From the NCBI GenBank assembly GCA_017165825.1, contig CM029385.1, forward strand, positions 2,725,929-2,789,928: DNA of 64,000 nucleotides, given 5' to 3'. The DNA is from Hepsetus odoe. Its lineage: Eukaryota > Chordata > Actinopteri > Characiformes > Hepsetidae. This document shows, one piece after another, positions 1 through 13,100 of the stretch (position 1 is the stretch's first letter; each line of letters opens with the position of its first letter). Below the pieces are notes generated by a model that was not told the DNA's origin, did no database searches, and worked only from the letters and a program-made list of their open reading frames with translations. Made by a program: the position numbers and the translations under genes.

Positions 1-251
1 TAACTCAAACTTTTATGACTTTTGAAAGACTTTGGACATGGAAAGTCCAAATACTGCAATTCAGGCTTTTGATCTGAGACAGAATTAGAGAAACTAAAAT
101 CAAATTAACAACAGTTCAGTTAATAATTTGCATTAACATCAGAAAATATTGCAGGATAGTTGTCAAACAAGTAATATAAACTGAGATTCAATTTGAATCA
201 CTAGCTAAAGCTGTGTGTTCATTGTTTTCATTGACACACATGCACGCACAC

Positions 252-253
<2 letters not shown>

Positions 254-289
<36 letters not shown>
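254..289. repeat. (CA)n microsatellite
   Basis: An uninterrupted CA dinucleotide run of about 36 bases. Confidence 0.95.
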
Positions 290-291
<2 letters not shown>

Positions 292-1807
292 TCTGAGCCA
301 CTTATCCTTACCTGGTATCACAGTGGTTCATCCACCACAGCCCTCAAATGGCAAAATGTGATGAAAAACCGTAAACAGGTTGCCAGTACATCTCAGGAAA
401 GATACACAAACACAGACGCACAAACTGACCAATCAAAATTAATTCAAGCAAAAATAACAACGTTGCATCTTTATAAAATGCCAAATATAATTCTAAGCAC
501 GACATACTAAATAGAGACCTTATACTAGATACTAAATAGGACCTTTACCCCTACTGTATGATACAGAAGTATACTTGTAATCTGTTATCAATATTTAATA
601 GCTTAATGAAAGAAATGCTAATAGGATCAGTTTATCACAATCACTAAGTTTGAGAAATGCTGCAATGCCTGCCCCAAATTACATAGTTTTCATTCATGAT
701 GCATAAAACTGCCCTTTGTTTAAGCAGCAGATAGAGTTTCCATATCCACTTTCCAGCTGAGTTCCTCTCTCTCTCTCATGTACTGTCAAGGAATATTCTT
801 TTATGCCACAACAATAAGAGAACCCTTTCAGATAAATCACTCGCTATAGGGCAAAATATGACTTTATGTTCATGCTACACAAGATAAACAAGGGCTATAG
901 CATGAATGTGTCCAATCGCCATTCACTGGCTGACACATAAACTCACCAGGTTAATGATGTTTCTTTTGGATTGTCACACAGTATCCATTTGCTTTGGTTC
1001 TGCTCCATGGCCCAGATTCCACAACCCTGGTTTTTCTCATGAAGTTAGCAATACTAGTGTCAGATTCAAATATGTTACAAAATCAACAACAATAAAAAAT
1101 AATAACGTGCTTACTGTTGATTTAACCAGCGACTCCAGCGGTTTTGTTGCCTCCTGCCAAGTTAATCATTGGTTCCAAGAAAGAAAGAAGAGACACAAAG
1201 CTTTTGTGTGACAAAACTTGCACTCTTAGACAACTATATCTATAATTTTTCATTGAAATAAGTGGTATTAACAAAGTCATTCAGTGTGAATCCCCTCTAT
1301 CTTCCACAGAGTGTGTCCACTGTCAGTGAGCTCAGCTCAGAGGTGCTGAAAGTGACAGGTATATGTACATTTATCAACCATGATTTGTCTATCTCTACTT
1401 CCTTTATCTCTCCAAAGGCATCCTAGTTTCCCATCATACCTCTGGGATAAGAAAACAGAAACTAGCACTAGGATATTTTACACAACACTGTTTCTGGGTA
1501 ACACAAAGAGTTCACTCAGTGCTACAATCTGTGCATCAAATCTGTCCTCTTCTGTTTTGTAGACTATGACCTCTACTGATGCTCTGACTCAAACTCAGTC
1601 ATTAAATAAAAGGGTTTACAACCTCCACCTCATCCCTGTACACCAAACAAGGGTCTACAACTAATGCAGTGGTTCCAGCCCTGCATAATTTAGTCTTTCC
1701 CCTGCTCTTGCTCTTCATCTTCTAAGGCCAAGTTTCCTCATAATTACCAGATTCAGAACCAGAGATTTAAGATGAAAAATTAGATGTTGTACTAGATGTA
1801 GTGGCTG

Positions 1808-2043
1808 CGGTGAAGTGAAAGTGACCATTTGTTGTCATGAACAACACACAGTGAACCCCAACGAAATGCATCCTCTGTATTTAACCCACATACACAGCAG
1901 TGGGCAGCCATATCCAGCGCCCAGGGAGCAGTGAGAGGGATGGTACCTTGCTCAAGGGTTCCTCAGGGCAACATACTGGTCTGGATCTCAAACCCACAAC
2001 CTTCCGATCAAGGGGCCTAGACCTAAAACACTAGGCCATCAAC
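1808..2043 (-). mobile_element. tRNA-derived SINE, reverse orientation
   Basis: On the minus strand it reads in order: a tRNA-like head with a degenerate B box, a CAGGGCAACxTACTGGTCT block, an ACCTTGCTCAAGGGT block, the TGCTCCCTGGGC block, and a tail with a GTGGTTCACTGTG-like and TCACTTTCACTTC end. This is the most abundant repeat family in the window. I cannot assign a Repbase name. Confidence 0.75.
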
Positions 2044-2368
2044 CAAAATTCTCCCTTCACATCCTTAAAAACTTAAAATCACCTTTTATAACTGCTAAAG
2101 TAAGAAGTGACAACAGTGAAAAGGCATTTTTATGCATTCATGGCCAAACAGGAACACATGCAGTGTGAGACACCATTGGATGATTAGGCATTTTTTCACA
2201 GGTGCTTTCCCTCCCTCACTCTTTTACCTGGATGTCAGACTATCTTCCCATGATATTTCTGTGCCCCAGGGCATCGCTGAGCAACATGGCCCCGTTTAAG
2301 CTGAACTGATTGGCTCCGATGCCCCAGGTGTAACCGGGCTGCCTCAAAAGGATCCAGAACACCTTTTG

Positions 2369-2375
2369 TATTTAA
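2369..2375 (+). promoter_or_regulatory. TATA-like element upstream of the FN3 gene
   Basis: A TATTTAA heptamer sits about 46 bases before the start codon. This is compatible with a TATA box and a very short 5' UTR, but AT-rich matches are common here, so this is only a candidate. Confidence 0.25.
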
Positions 2376-2420
2376 CTCCCTTGTATTCAGCTAATTGAAA
2401 TCCCACCGTCATTGTCAAAG

Positions 2421-2477
2421 ATGGGATCTCTGCGAGTAGGCCTATTAGGATTTTTCATATGGATTTCTCTCACTCAG
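2421..2477 (+). CDS. fndc7: FNDC7-like exon 1: start codon and signal peptide
   Basis: The exon has 19 codons beginning Met-Gly-Ser-Leu-Arg, followed by a hydrophobic run (VGLLGFFIWISL), a typical secretory signal. The start has a strong Kozak context (A at -3, G at +4). The donor is GTAAGT, phase 0. Confidence 0.8.
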
Positions 2478-3421
2478 GTAAGTGTGATACCTTTGGTTGG
2501 CATGATGGAATAATTTGGGAATAAAAAAGTGATTAATAAAGTGTTTAATGTTGGTTAACTTTGTATTTCTTTGTTTATCTTTCGTAGATAAAAATCACTC
2601 AAGCACAAGGTAGGTCAGCATGTCCTCGGTGAAGGCTTTTCCAGTCCTCAGCCTGGCTGGAAATGTGATGGGTCTTCAGATCATTAGTTTATCTTTTCAG
2701 TAAACGAAACTGATCTTTGCTGTGATGTCTGTCAAAGAGAAGTAGACTTTCCTCAAACTTTCCTTTCCTGAAAACTGTTAGCAATACTAGTGTTGGATTT
2801 AAATATGTATTTCAGCATACTTTTAACTCAATATGAACATTTTTACATGCATTAAATTGCTGAAATTGATGTCATATTTAAAGATATAATCTATTTCATT
2901 CTTTCTAATTAATGCTCTTTGATTTCAAGTTGTACTGTTGAGGCAAACCAAAGGGCAAGCTAAATATTTCACATAATAATAATATTATTATTATTAACAA
3001 CAACAATAATAATAATAATGACAGCAACAACAACATTATTAATAGTAGTATGCTAACGGACACGAATCTAACCTTTTCTCCTCTGTGCGAACACTAAACT
3101 GTTCAAACTGTGAGAAAATGTTCTGTTTCAGGTGTGAAAATGCTGCTGAAAATGCCTTACTTTTCCTAACTGCTCAGAAACAACATAAATCTGTAGTGAA
3201 ATGGTATTTTAGTTGTGCTAAATTAGTTTAGCTGCGATCAAATCCTCGGCAGAAGCTAACAGCACCTAGCAGAAGCTAACAGTCCCGTTAAAAGCCGTTA
3301 CAAATTCAATTTAAATTTGCTGAGCGCGAGCTACGGAAACGACTCGTGAACGAATCGGATTTTGAATCGGTTCTTTTCCGTTTCACAGACTGACTATGCG
3401 GGTCTATATTATATATATATA

Positions 3422-3499
<78 letters not shown>

Positions 3500-3679
3500 G
3501 TTAGATTAGATAGATTATAGATTTTTTATAGATAGATTTTTGCGTTTTTAACCAAAGAATGAAGACTAATAGAGTAATTTCAATATTATTATTATTATTT
3601 TTTGTTGTTGTTGTTGTTACTATTATTATTATTATTATTATATTTATTATTATTCTGTTTATTATTCTGTTTATTATTA

Positions 3680-3713
<34 letters not shown>

Positions 3714-4152
3714 CAGATCTTAATGACTGTAACACATTGGGAACACTAGTTTCCTGCTTTTATCTTCTTTAAACTGTTTAAGGTTCATTCTAAATCATGA
3801 ATCAGGTGTTCAGAAGAGTCGGTTCTGTAGAGTGAACTTGGTCGTTAATTAGCGCTCTCTCTCTGTAGCGGAGTGCAGCATCGTCACATCCATCTCATCC
3901 ACTTCGGCCACGTCGCTCCTCGTTCAGTGGATCAGTTATCCTGGAGCCACCAATTACTTCCTGGACCTGAGGGTGGTGAACTCCAGCACCATCCCCCCGG
4001 TGGTGGTGACTCTGTCCGCCTTCAGCTCCCAGAAGGAGGTGTTCGGTCTGCGGCCCGGGACCCTCTACACTGTGGTGGTCAAAGTCTTCCAGTTTTACAG
4101 GGTCACCTGCCTGGATACCAAACTGGCCAGGACAGGTAATACACCTGAGCAT

Positions 4153-4188
<36 letters not shown>

Positions 4189-7100
4189 ACTAACTGTAGA
4201 AGTGTTAATAAAATAAGTGTAGAAACAGTTAGTAAACTGACTGTAGACTGGTTATAACCTCACTGTATTAAGTGTAATAAAAGGTGTAAAAGTGTTAAAA
4301 ATAGCTGGAGAAAGTGTTAATAAAATGTATAAAAGTTTTAATAAACTAATGGTAGAAATTGTTAAGAAAATAACTAGAAAGTGTAGATAAATAAATTGTA
4401 AAACTTAATAACTGTAGAAAGTGTTAATTAAGTGTTAAATTAACTGTAGAATGTGTTAATAAACTAAGTGTTAAACTAACTGTAGAAAGTGTTCATTAAG
4501 TGTTAAACTGTAGAAAGTGTTCATTAAGTGTTTACCTGTAGAAAGTGTTAATTAAGTGTTAAACTAACTGTAGAAAGTGTTCATTAAGTGTTTACCTGTA
4601 GAAAGTGTTAATTAAGTGTTAAACTGTAGAAAGTGTTCATTAAGTGTTAAACTGTAGAAAGTGTTAATTAAGTGTTAAACTAACTGTAGAAAGTGTTCAT
4701 TAAGTGTTAAACTGTAGAAAGTGTTCATTAAGTGTTAAACTAACTGTAGAAAGTGTTCATTAAGTGTTAAACTGTAGAAAGTGTTCATTAAGTGTTAAAC
4801 TAACTGTAGAAAGTGTTCATTAAGTGTTTAACTGTAGAAAGTGTTCATTAAGTGTTAAACTAACTGTAGAAAGTGTTCATTAAGTGTTAAACTAACTGTA
4901 GAAAGTATTCATTAAGTGTTTAACTGTAGAAAGTGTTAATAAATTAAGTGTTAAACTAACTGTAGAAAGTGTTCATTAAGTGTTTACCTGTAGAAAGTGT
5001 TCATTAAGTGTTAAACTAACTGTAGAAAGTGTTCATTAAGTGTTAAACTGTAGAAAGTGTTCATTAAGTGTTAAACTAACTGTAGAATGTATTCACTGAG
5101 TGTTTAACTGTAGAAGTGTTGATAAACTAAGTGTTAAACTAACTGTAAAAAGTGTTAATTAAGTGTTAAACTAACTGCAGAAAGTATTCATTAAGTGTTA
5201 AACTAACTGCAGAAAGTATTCATTAAGTGTTTAACTGCAGAAAGTGTTAATTAAGTGTTTAACTGTAGAACGTGTTGATAAACTAAGTGTTAAACTAACT
5301 GTAGAAAGTATTCATTGTGTTTAATTGTAGAAAGTATTAATTAAGTATTAAACTAACTGTAGAATGTATTCATTGAGTGTTTAACTGTAGAAGTGTTGAT
5401 AAACTAAGTGTTAAACTAACTGTAGAGAGTGTTAATAAAGTGTTAAACTAACTGTAAAAATTGTTAATTAAGTGTTAAACTAACTGCAGAAAGTATTCAT
5501 TAAGTGTTTAACTGTAGAAAGTGTTCATTAAGTGTTAAACTAACTGTAGAAAGTGTTAATTAAGAGTTAAACCAAATGTAGAAAGTATTCATTAAGTGTT
5601 TACCTGTAGAAAGTGTTAATAAACTAAGTGTTTAGCTGATGAAAGTGTCAATTAAGTGTTAAACTAACTGTAGAAAGTGTTCATTAAATAACTGCAGAAC
5701 GTGATAATAAACTAGCAGCAGTGCTGGAGGTGGAGAGTTTGAGATGCTGAGATTTGCATTAGGAGGGACGAGGACGTTGAGGATGGAGCTACCAGGAAAG
5801 AAGGGAAGAGGAAGGACAAAGAGGAGGTTTATGGATGCTGTGAGAGAGGACATGCAGGTGGTTAGTTTGAAAGAGGAAGATGCTAATGACTGGAAGAAAT
5901 GGAAGCAAGTTATGTAAATGAGAGCAGCAGAAAGAAGAAAAGATGAAAATATAATTAACTGTACAAAGTGTAATGATAAACTGACTTTATATAACTGTAA
6001 AAATGTAGCTATAGACTGTGACAATAACTGTCTTTAGAAAGTTTAGCAATAAAATAACTGTACAATAAATGAACTGTTGAAAGTTCAATAATAAATTTGC
6101 TGTAGAAATAGTAATAAACTGCATGAATAGTAGAAAATGAAATAATAAAAATATTGCTTAAAGTGCAGTAATAAACTATAGAATAAATATTTTTATTTCA
6201 TTAAAAACATTGGGAGGAATAATAAAATAACTGTAGGAAATGTAAAAACTACTGTATAAAGTGTAGTAATAAAGTAAGTGGAAAGTAATAAAGTGTAGAT
6301 ACTTGTAATAAACAAACTGTATAAACTAACTAGCTGTCGAAAACATAAAAAAGTTATTGTATAAAGTTGTAATACATTGATGGTAGAAAGTATATTAATA
6401 ATAAACTAAGTTTTAAAAATGGTTATAAACATTTTGTAGAAAGTGATAAAAAGTAACTGTAGAAGAATAACAAAAGTAAGCAAAATATGGGTACAAGAAA
6501 GTAAGAGTAATGAGCATATATTTAAAATTATAATAAAAAGAACATGAACTAAAGTATCTTTAAAAAGTTTGACAGGTGTATGACCTAAACTAATAGACTG
6601 TCAAAGTTTAGCAATAAACTAACTTAAAAAAAAATACAGTTAAAATGTGGCTGTTAAATATGTGACGTTAGTTGTAAAAAGTGGAATAAATGTCTGTAAA
6701 CTGAAGCCAATTGTAGGAAGTGAAGTAATAAGACATTGTAAAGATAATGGTAATAAACTAGCTTTAAAGAATATGATAAACTAGCTTTAAAAAAACGTTA
6801 GCAAGCTAGCCGTAAAGAACATGGTTATAAACTAGCTGTAAAGAAAATGTAGGTGAACTTGATGGAAAGAATGTTCTCGTTAACAGGCTTTAAGAAAATT
6901 GTAATAAACTAGTTGTAAAGAAAATGGCAAGACGCTAGCTGTAAAAAAAATTGCTATAAACTAGTGGTAATAATTACGGTTATAAACTAGCTGTAAAGAA
7001 TATGGTAATAAACATACTGTCAAGAATATGGTAAAAACAAACTTGTAAAGAGTTGCATAAGCATGTGTAATCAGTGTTGTGACAGTTTAGCTGTAAAAAC

Positions 7101-10100
7101 TTTGTGAACAAGCTCACTGTTATAAAGAATGCGGTAATAAACTGGTTGTAAAGAATATGGTAAACTTTAATGGGAAAAGTGTCTGTAAACATTGTTGCTA
7201 CAGGGTAGTAGTAAAGAGAAGGGTAATAAACAAGCTATAACAAGTGACAAGGAATATTAGCTAGAAGTGCATTAAGAAAAAGACTGATTAGCTAATAAGA
7301 ATGCACCTGTAAAATGTCTGTAAAGTCTATGAATAAGATAAAGGTGTGGTAATTAGCTAGCTGTAAAGAGTGTGGTAATAAATTAGTGTAAAAGTTGATG
7401 TAAGGAAATGTAAAATGTAATTAACTAGTAAAGATTGGTAAACAATGTTGTAGCTAGGAGGCTGTAAAATGTGTAGTGCTAGCAAGCTGTAATGAGTGGT
7501 AAGATAAATCATGTTTATTATAGAGTCTTTAAAATAGTGCGAAAAAGTGACTGTTAATAGTGAGCCTGTAAAATGTCTGTAAAATGTGTGTGGATAATTG
7601 TACTAGGTGTTAAAAAACTTGTAAACCAAGTTATAGAACTGATACATTTGCTGTAAAGAGTATGGGCTAGTGTGTAAAGAGTCAAATACGGTTATATTGT
7701 ATACAGTGTTATAAAGCAGCGTTTTTTAATAAGCTAGCTGTTTACAGTGTAATTAAACATCTTTAAAAAAGTATGGTGTGTATTTTCATGATCATGTTCA
7801 TGATCAGAAAGAGCAGGTGGAACAGATTCAATTATTTTGTGACTTATTGTACGTTTAATTTACTACTCGACTGATATACTGATTACAATGTATTTTATAT
7901 TGTGTTAGAATTATTGTTTTGGTGTAATTTCACATTAAATATTGTTAAATTGAAAGTGTCCTAACAGACCCAGTTGTAATCAGGGCATTTGTTAAAATAC
8001 ACTTGAAATGAAAGCTATGTGATATTAAACAATAACCCGTCATGTTTTTTCTCCTTTTCCTGCACTCAGTCCCAGATGTGTCTCAGATAACCTATGGCAA
8101 AGCAATCTCCAGCACAGCCATCACATTGGAGTGGGAGAATGTGACTCCAGTGGATCAGTACTTAATAGCGATAAACTCGACTGCAAGTGGGGAGCGATAC
8201 AGCTTGTTCTACACAACGTCGAGCGCTGTGATCCAGAACCTACGTCCGGTCACCACTTATGATTGCTATGTTTTTACCTCAAATACAGCGGGTCTGGGAG
8301 CAAGGAGCAGAGTCCGTACTGTAACCACACGTGAGCGAACTGTCATGCGCAACACATAAGTCTAGCTGTCTATCATTAAAATACAACTGTTTAACTGTTA
8401 CACTGTTTTCTTGTGTCTTAGTGGTCCAGCCACCAGCTGTGGTTACAGTGGAGCGGGTAGCGACTCAGACTGTACGGGTTAAATGGCAGCCAGTGGACCG
8501 AGTGCTGCTCTATAAGGTTACAGTTACAGGCTCTCAGGGCACCCAGCTTGTCAGCACTACCTCTCCGTCCACCTCCCTGGATGTACAGAATATTCAACCC
8601 TGTTCCTTATACCGAATCTTAGTTTCCTCTATGAACACATTCCTGGAGCCTGGAGAACCCAGGCAGGTCAACTACACCACCAACAGTAAGCAACTCTTCT
8701 GTTATGATTGGTTAGTAAGTGCAGTGCAATAAGGACCTTAATTATATACTTAAATTAAATATATAGTCCCACTTATAGGTCCAATAGACCAACAAGACAT
8801 ATACATATATGTATAAATATGTTTGTAAATGCACCAAAAGTATGCCTGTGTATCTCTGTCAATTGCAGCTCTGACTCCAGTGACGTCTGTCTCTGTGGAT
8901 TACATCTGTGCTGGTGCATCTGCCATCGTGTCGTGGAGAGCCGTATCTGGCGCCGAAACTTACCGCGCTACAGCGTTCAGTCTCAGTGGCTTAGTGCTGT
9001 CTTGCTCCTCCAGCAGCACCTCGTGCCAGCTGACCAACGTGACCTGCGGTGGGGTCTACACAGTCCACGTCAGTGCCATTGCCAGCAACTGTGAAAGCAT
9101 AGGCAATGCTACTGCGTCCTTCCAGACAAGTGAGTGTTAATTATTGCAGTTTATTCACTGTATAAGCACAGTTTGTACAGTTCAGCATGTCTCTTGTGCT
9201 TTCAAAGATGCTGGAAGAAGCTTATTCTTCATCTTCTTCTTTCGGCTGCTCCCGTTTTGGGGTCGCCACAGTGGATCATCTGTTGAACATGAACACATTT
9301 AAAATGTTGGACTGATTTTATTACTAGAACTAGAAAGATACTAGACTTTTTTTGGTCACAATCTAAGCTTCTGACCTGGGATAATATTTTGATGATTATT
9401 ATGATATCGAAAATGCATTCAGTGCCCAAAGTCAGAGCTTCACATTCAAATAACCGAAACTGTTAAACTGTTTTTTAACTGACTACATCCTGTACTTAGT
9501 TCAGGGAAACAAAATTTCTCAAGATGCTTGTAATAAAATGAATATGTACTTCCGCTTAAGCGGAGGATGCCAGTTGACTTGGACCTTCCTTGATACCCAG
9601 GAAGCACTGCTAAAAGAATGTAGGCCAGACCACCTCCCTATGAGGTCTCAACAATTGGATCTCAATGTGTCCTCAATGGGACAGGTGTATTCATACCTGT
9701 ACTTCAGGATGCAGGTTAAGGTCCTAACTCACACATGCTGAAGCTTCCTGACACCAGAGCCCTGAAAAATCCTGCATTGTAATGGTGGGTCATAACATCT
9801 TCATGGTAATGGCAACGTTTTAGCCAAAAATATAATTTCATGCAGTTTCCCTCTTCCCCATGTGTAGTTTGCCAGGCAGGATATGAAAGTTTTTTCTCTA
9901 ATATTTGACTGGAGCTACTTCTTTATTTATTATTTAAGGCCTATTTATTCCAAGAAGTAAAGAACCCTATAGAAATGCCAAATACATTTATATCTCAGAG
10001 TTGCAAGTTTGTACCTGCAGGTGCCTGTGGTACTGTTCCATGTTTTATTTATTGTGGCAAAACCAAAAGGCTGAACATGACATTGAATATGGTTCACAGA

Positions 10101-13100
10101 CCACAGTGACATGCAGCGTGGACTTGTTTTATAATAATGGATAACACTGTAAAATTTCTCACTCAATGATCACATTATGCTTTGAAAATCCACTGGGTGT
10201 ACGGTTTCCTTTTAGGAGGAAGAAATATCTTTGGTTCCTTCTCAATCAGGACATGATCTTCCTTTTGTGAAACCCCACAACAGAACAATCTCAAATCATT
10301 AGAAGTGCTATCAGATATTCATAAGGGAGTATCTGTTTATCGCGGAATTCAGTGTGTGTACCTGTTTCTCATACACTCAGGGCCTCTACACACCCTGGGC
10401 ATTGTGAGACATTAGGAAGTCTCCGGAGGATCGGCTCTGCTATTCAGATATGTGGTCTAGGATACACCCGGCCTCTTTTCACAGCTGTGAGGACAATGCA
10501 CTGAAATCCATAGCAGAGATTCAATTATCAGAATCAATTCGAGCCATGCCACAAGGGACTGACAGTTGTTCTGCATTGTTTCTTTCTCTTTGTTTTGCCT
10601 CTTTGTTGGTTTCCTTGACTATGGCTATCTTCGTCCTAATGTGATCCACAATAATATATATTGTCTCTCATATTTGTACAGAAACGACTAATTTTTCATT
10701 TTCCTTGCTGTCTTTCAGTGAACCTGGAAGACACGGAACAGCCATAACATTAACAATGCTGGTCTTTAAATTCTCACTATTAACAAAATGGCATCTAATC
10801 TATGTTCTGCTTTTTCTGATGTTTGTTATCATTCTTAATTTGGTGCTCTTTAATGCTCTTTAATACACAGAGCCATGTGCGCCTGCTAATCTGGAGCTGT
10901 ATCGTGAGTGCAGCAGTAATGTCATCATTTTCTCCTGGGCTTCCACCAACAACACGATGTACTACATGGCACATGCAGTAGACTCAGTCGGCATCACCCA
11001 GGACTGCGTGACCACAGACACGTCCTGTTACTTCACCGATACGATGTGCGGAAGGAGCTACAGCTTCACTGTCTACTCCGTGAGTGGAACGTGCAGCGGT
11101 ATAGTCAGTCAAGCAGTGACCATTCGAACAGGTAAAGGCAAATACTGTTTGGTCTGTAAGTTTGTAGTGTAGAGCACAAAGTGCAATTGACCACAGCAAT
11201 TTTTTAATTAAAAACTGTAGAAACACAACTGAAAACAACAAAAAGTTGTCAAACATTCTCAAGATTCTTTATTATTTCTAGGTCAGTGTAAGTTAAAACA
11301 AAGATGTAAAACTGACTATGTTAAAGCCTTTGATCCAAATGTCAGATTTTTTTGTCTTATGCCTTCCCTTAAGATATCCCTTTCCATTATCTCTTCATCA
11401 GCAGTCTCCTTTAAAGCAATATATGGTTTCTTACAATACATGCTATAAAGCTTATATAAAATCCAAAAAGATTTTGCAGAGCAGAAATTAATGACAGCAG
11501 TCTTCTTGAACGTTTCCTGTATTTTGTCATTTTATATGAAGACATTTAAGAAAATGCTCTGAAAATTCCATTCCCCCAGCACCATGTCAACCTACTAACA
11601 TGATTGCCATGTCGGACTGCCATACGGACATATTGACATGTATGTGGGACGGAGCGGATGGTGCACTGCGCTATGTCGTAGAAGGATTTGGTAACGATGG
11701 AAACGGAAGCCACTACAACTGCAGCTCAGTGACACACAGTTGTATCATCCCTGGTGTGTTATGTGGAGAAAGTCTGACTATGATGATCACTGCTTTTGAC
11801 AACGAATGTTCCAGTGCGTCTGCTTTGGGAACAGAGACAGGGACAGGTGAGCGAGTGCCCCCTAGAGAAACATTAGTGTGTAGGTATAATGTCACCAATG
11901 TTATGTTGTCCTGACCACGTCTGAAGTGTTGGAGCAGAGCAGGTGGATATGCTGTGTGGAGGATTGTTTTTTATTCAAACTTTAACTCAACCATGCATCT
12001 GCCATTTATGAACCTTCTACAACTATGATTGTGTGTGTTTGTGTCTCTAGCTCCCTGCACACCTCAGAATGTCTCACCTGTTGTGGACTGTAGTTCTGAC
12101 TCCATCACTGTTACCTGGAATGGGGCTAATGGTGCATTGGTATACATGGCCACGGCAACAAATTCCTCAGGTGTAGGGTTCTCCTGTACTTCAATGGACA
12201 TACGCTGTCAGATCACAGGGCTCCAGTGCGGAACTATGTACAACGTCTCTGTCGTGTCCACCAACTTCAAGTGCAACAGCTCCGTTAGTCACACTGTGAC
12301 TGTAGAAACAGGTAACCAATTACACGTTCAGGTATCACACAAATTTACAAGTGCAGTTTCTAGTCTTCCCTGTTCACACAAGTGGCATGTTAGAAATGGA
12401 CTTACCCCCTGTGGGTAATAATTACCATATTAGCTCATCCTAATCTGGGGGTTCTGGGAGTGCTGGAACCCAACCCAGGGAGAGATGATGAGACACACCC
12501 TGGACATGTTGACACTAAACATATGCAAAAAAGCACAATATTTGTTTCTTATTTTTGTATATGTCCATTTTCTATGCAACTTATATAGAAATTCCAGACC
12601 CTTTCAGAATCTTTAGGCCTTTAGATCTTTTCCAAAGTTTTGCCAAAACTTTTCCAGAATATTTCAGCAAGGCAACGGCTAGAACCATCCAGGAGTGGAA
12701 AAACTCCTGAAAGCAGTGTCATGGTCAGGACCTGAATCCAAAAGTATCTCTGAAAAGGCCTGAAAATGGCTGTGCACCAAAGGTTTCCGCCCAATATGGC
12801 TTGATGATTCTGCCTTAAAGAACAGGAGGAGCTTCCAATAGGATGATGTGCCAAGCTTGTAGGATCATTCCCAAGAAGACTTGAGGCTGACATGGCTGCC
12901 AAAGATGCTTAAACCAAGTTCTAATTCTTACGTAAATGGGATTTTCACTCGCTCTTTCTTTATCTCAACCATTATCGGTCCATCACAGGGCAACAGACAA
13001 TTGCACACACACCTAGGGAGAATTTTAGCACATCCATTCCACCTGACGTCTATGTGTTTGGCTTGTGGGAAGAAACCGGAACTCCCAAGGAAACACAGAC

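Larger units (their letters stand above)
1..2420. other. Upstream region of the FN3 gene, no gene recognised
   Basis: Holds a CA microsatellite (254-289), a diffuse dispersed-repeat fragment next to it (about 290-430) and a SINE (about 1,808-2,043). The short open frames here have no recognisable domains or splice context and read as chance. Confidence 0.5.

Noticed and set aside
906..1211. Open reading frame of 101 codons upstream of the FN3 gene
   Set aside because: No domain, no signal peptide and no splice or promoter context. Its composition matches the AT-rich surroundings, so it is probably chance.
3406..3496. AT-rich tract as a replication origin or regulatory element
   Set aside because: A plain dinucleotide microsatellite in an intron, with no supporting motif.
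10727..10760. Possible FN3 exon start after TTTCAG in intron 6
   Set aside because: Although it begins with a Val-like TG codon, no Pro-Cys, core Trp or LxCG follows and the frame is quickly closed.
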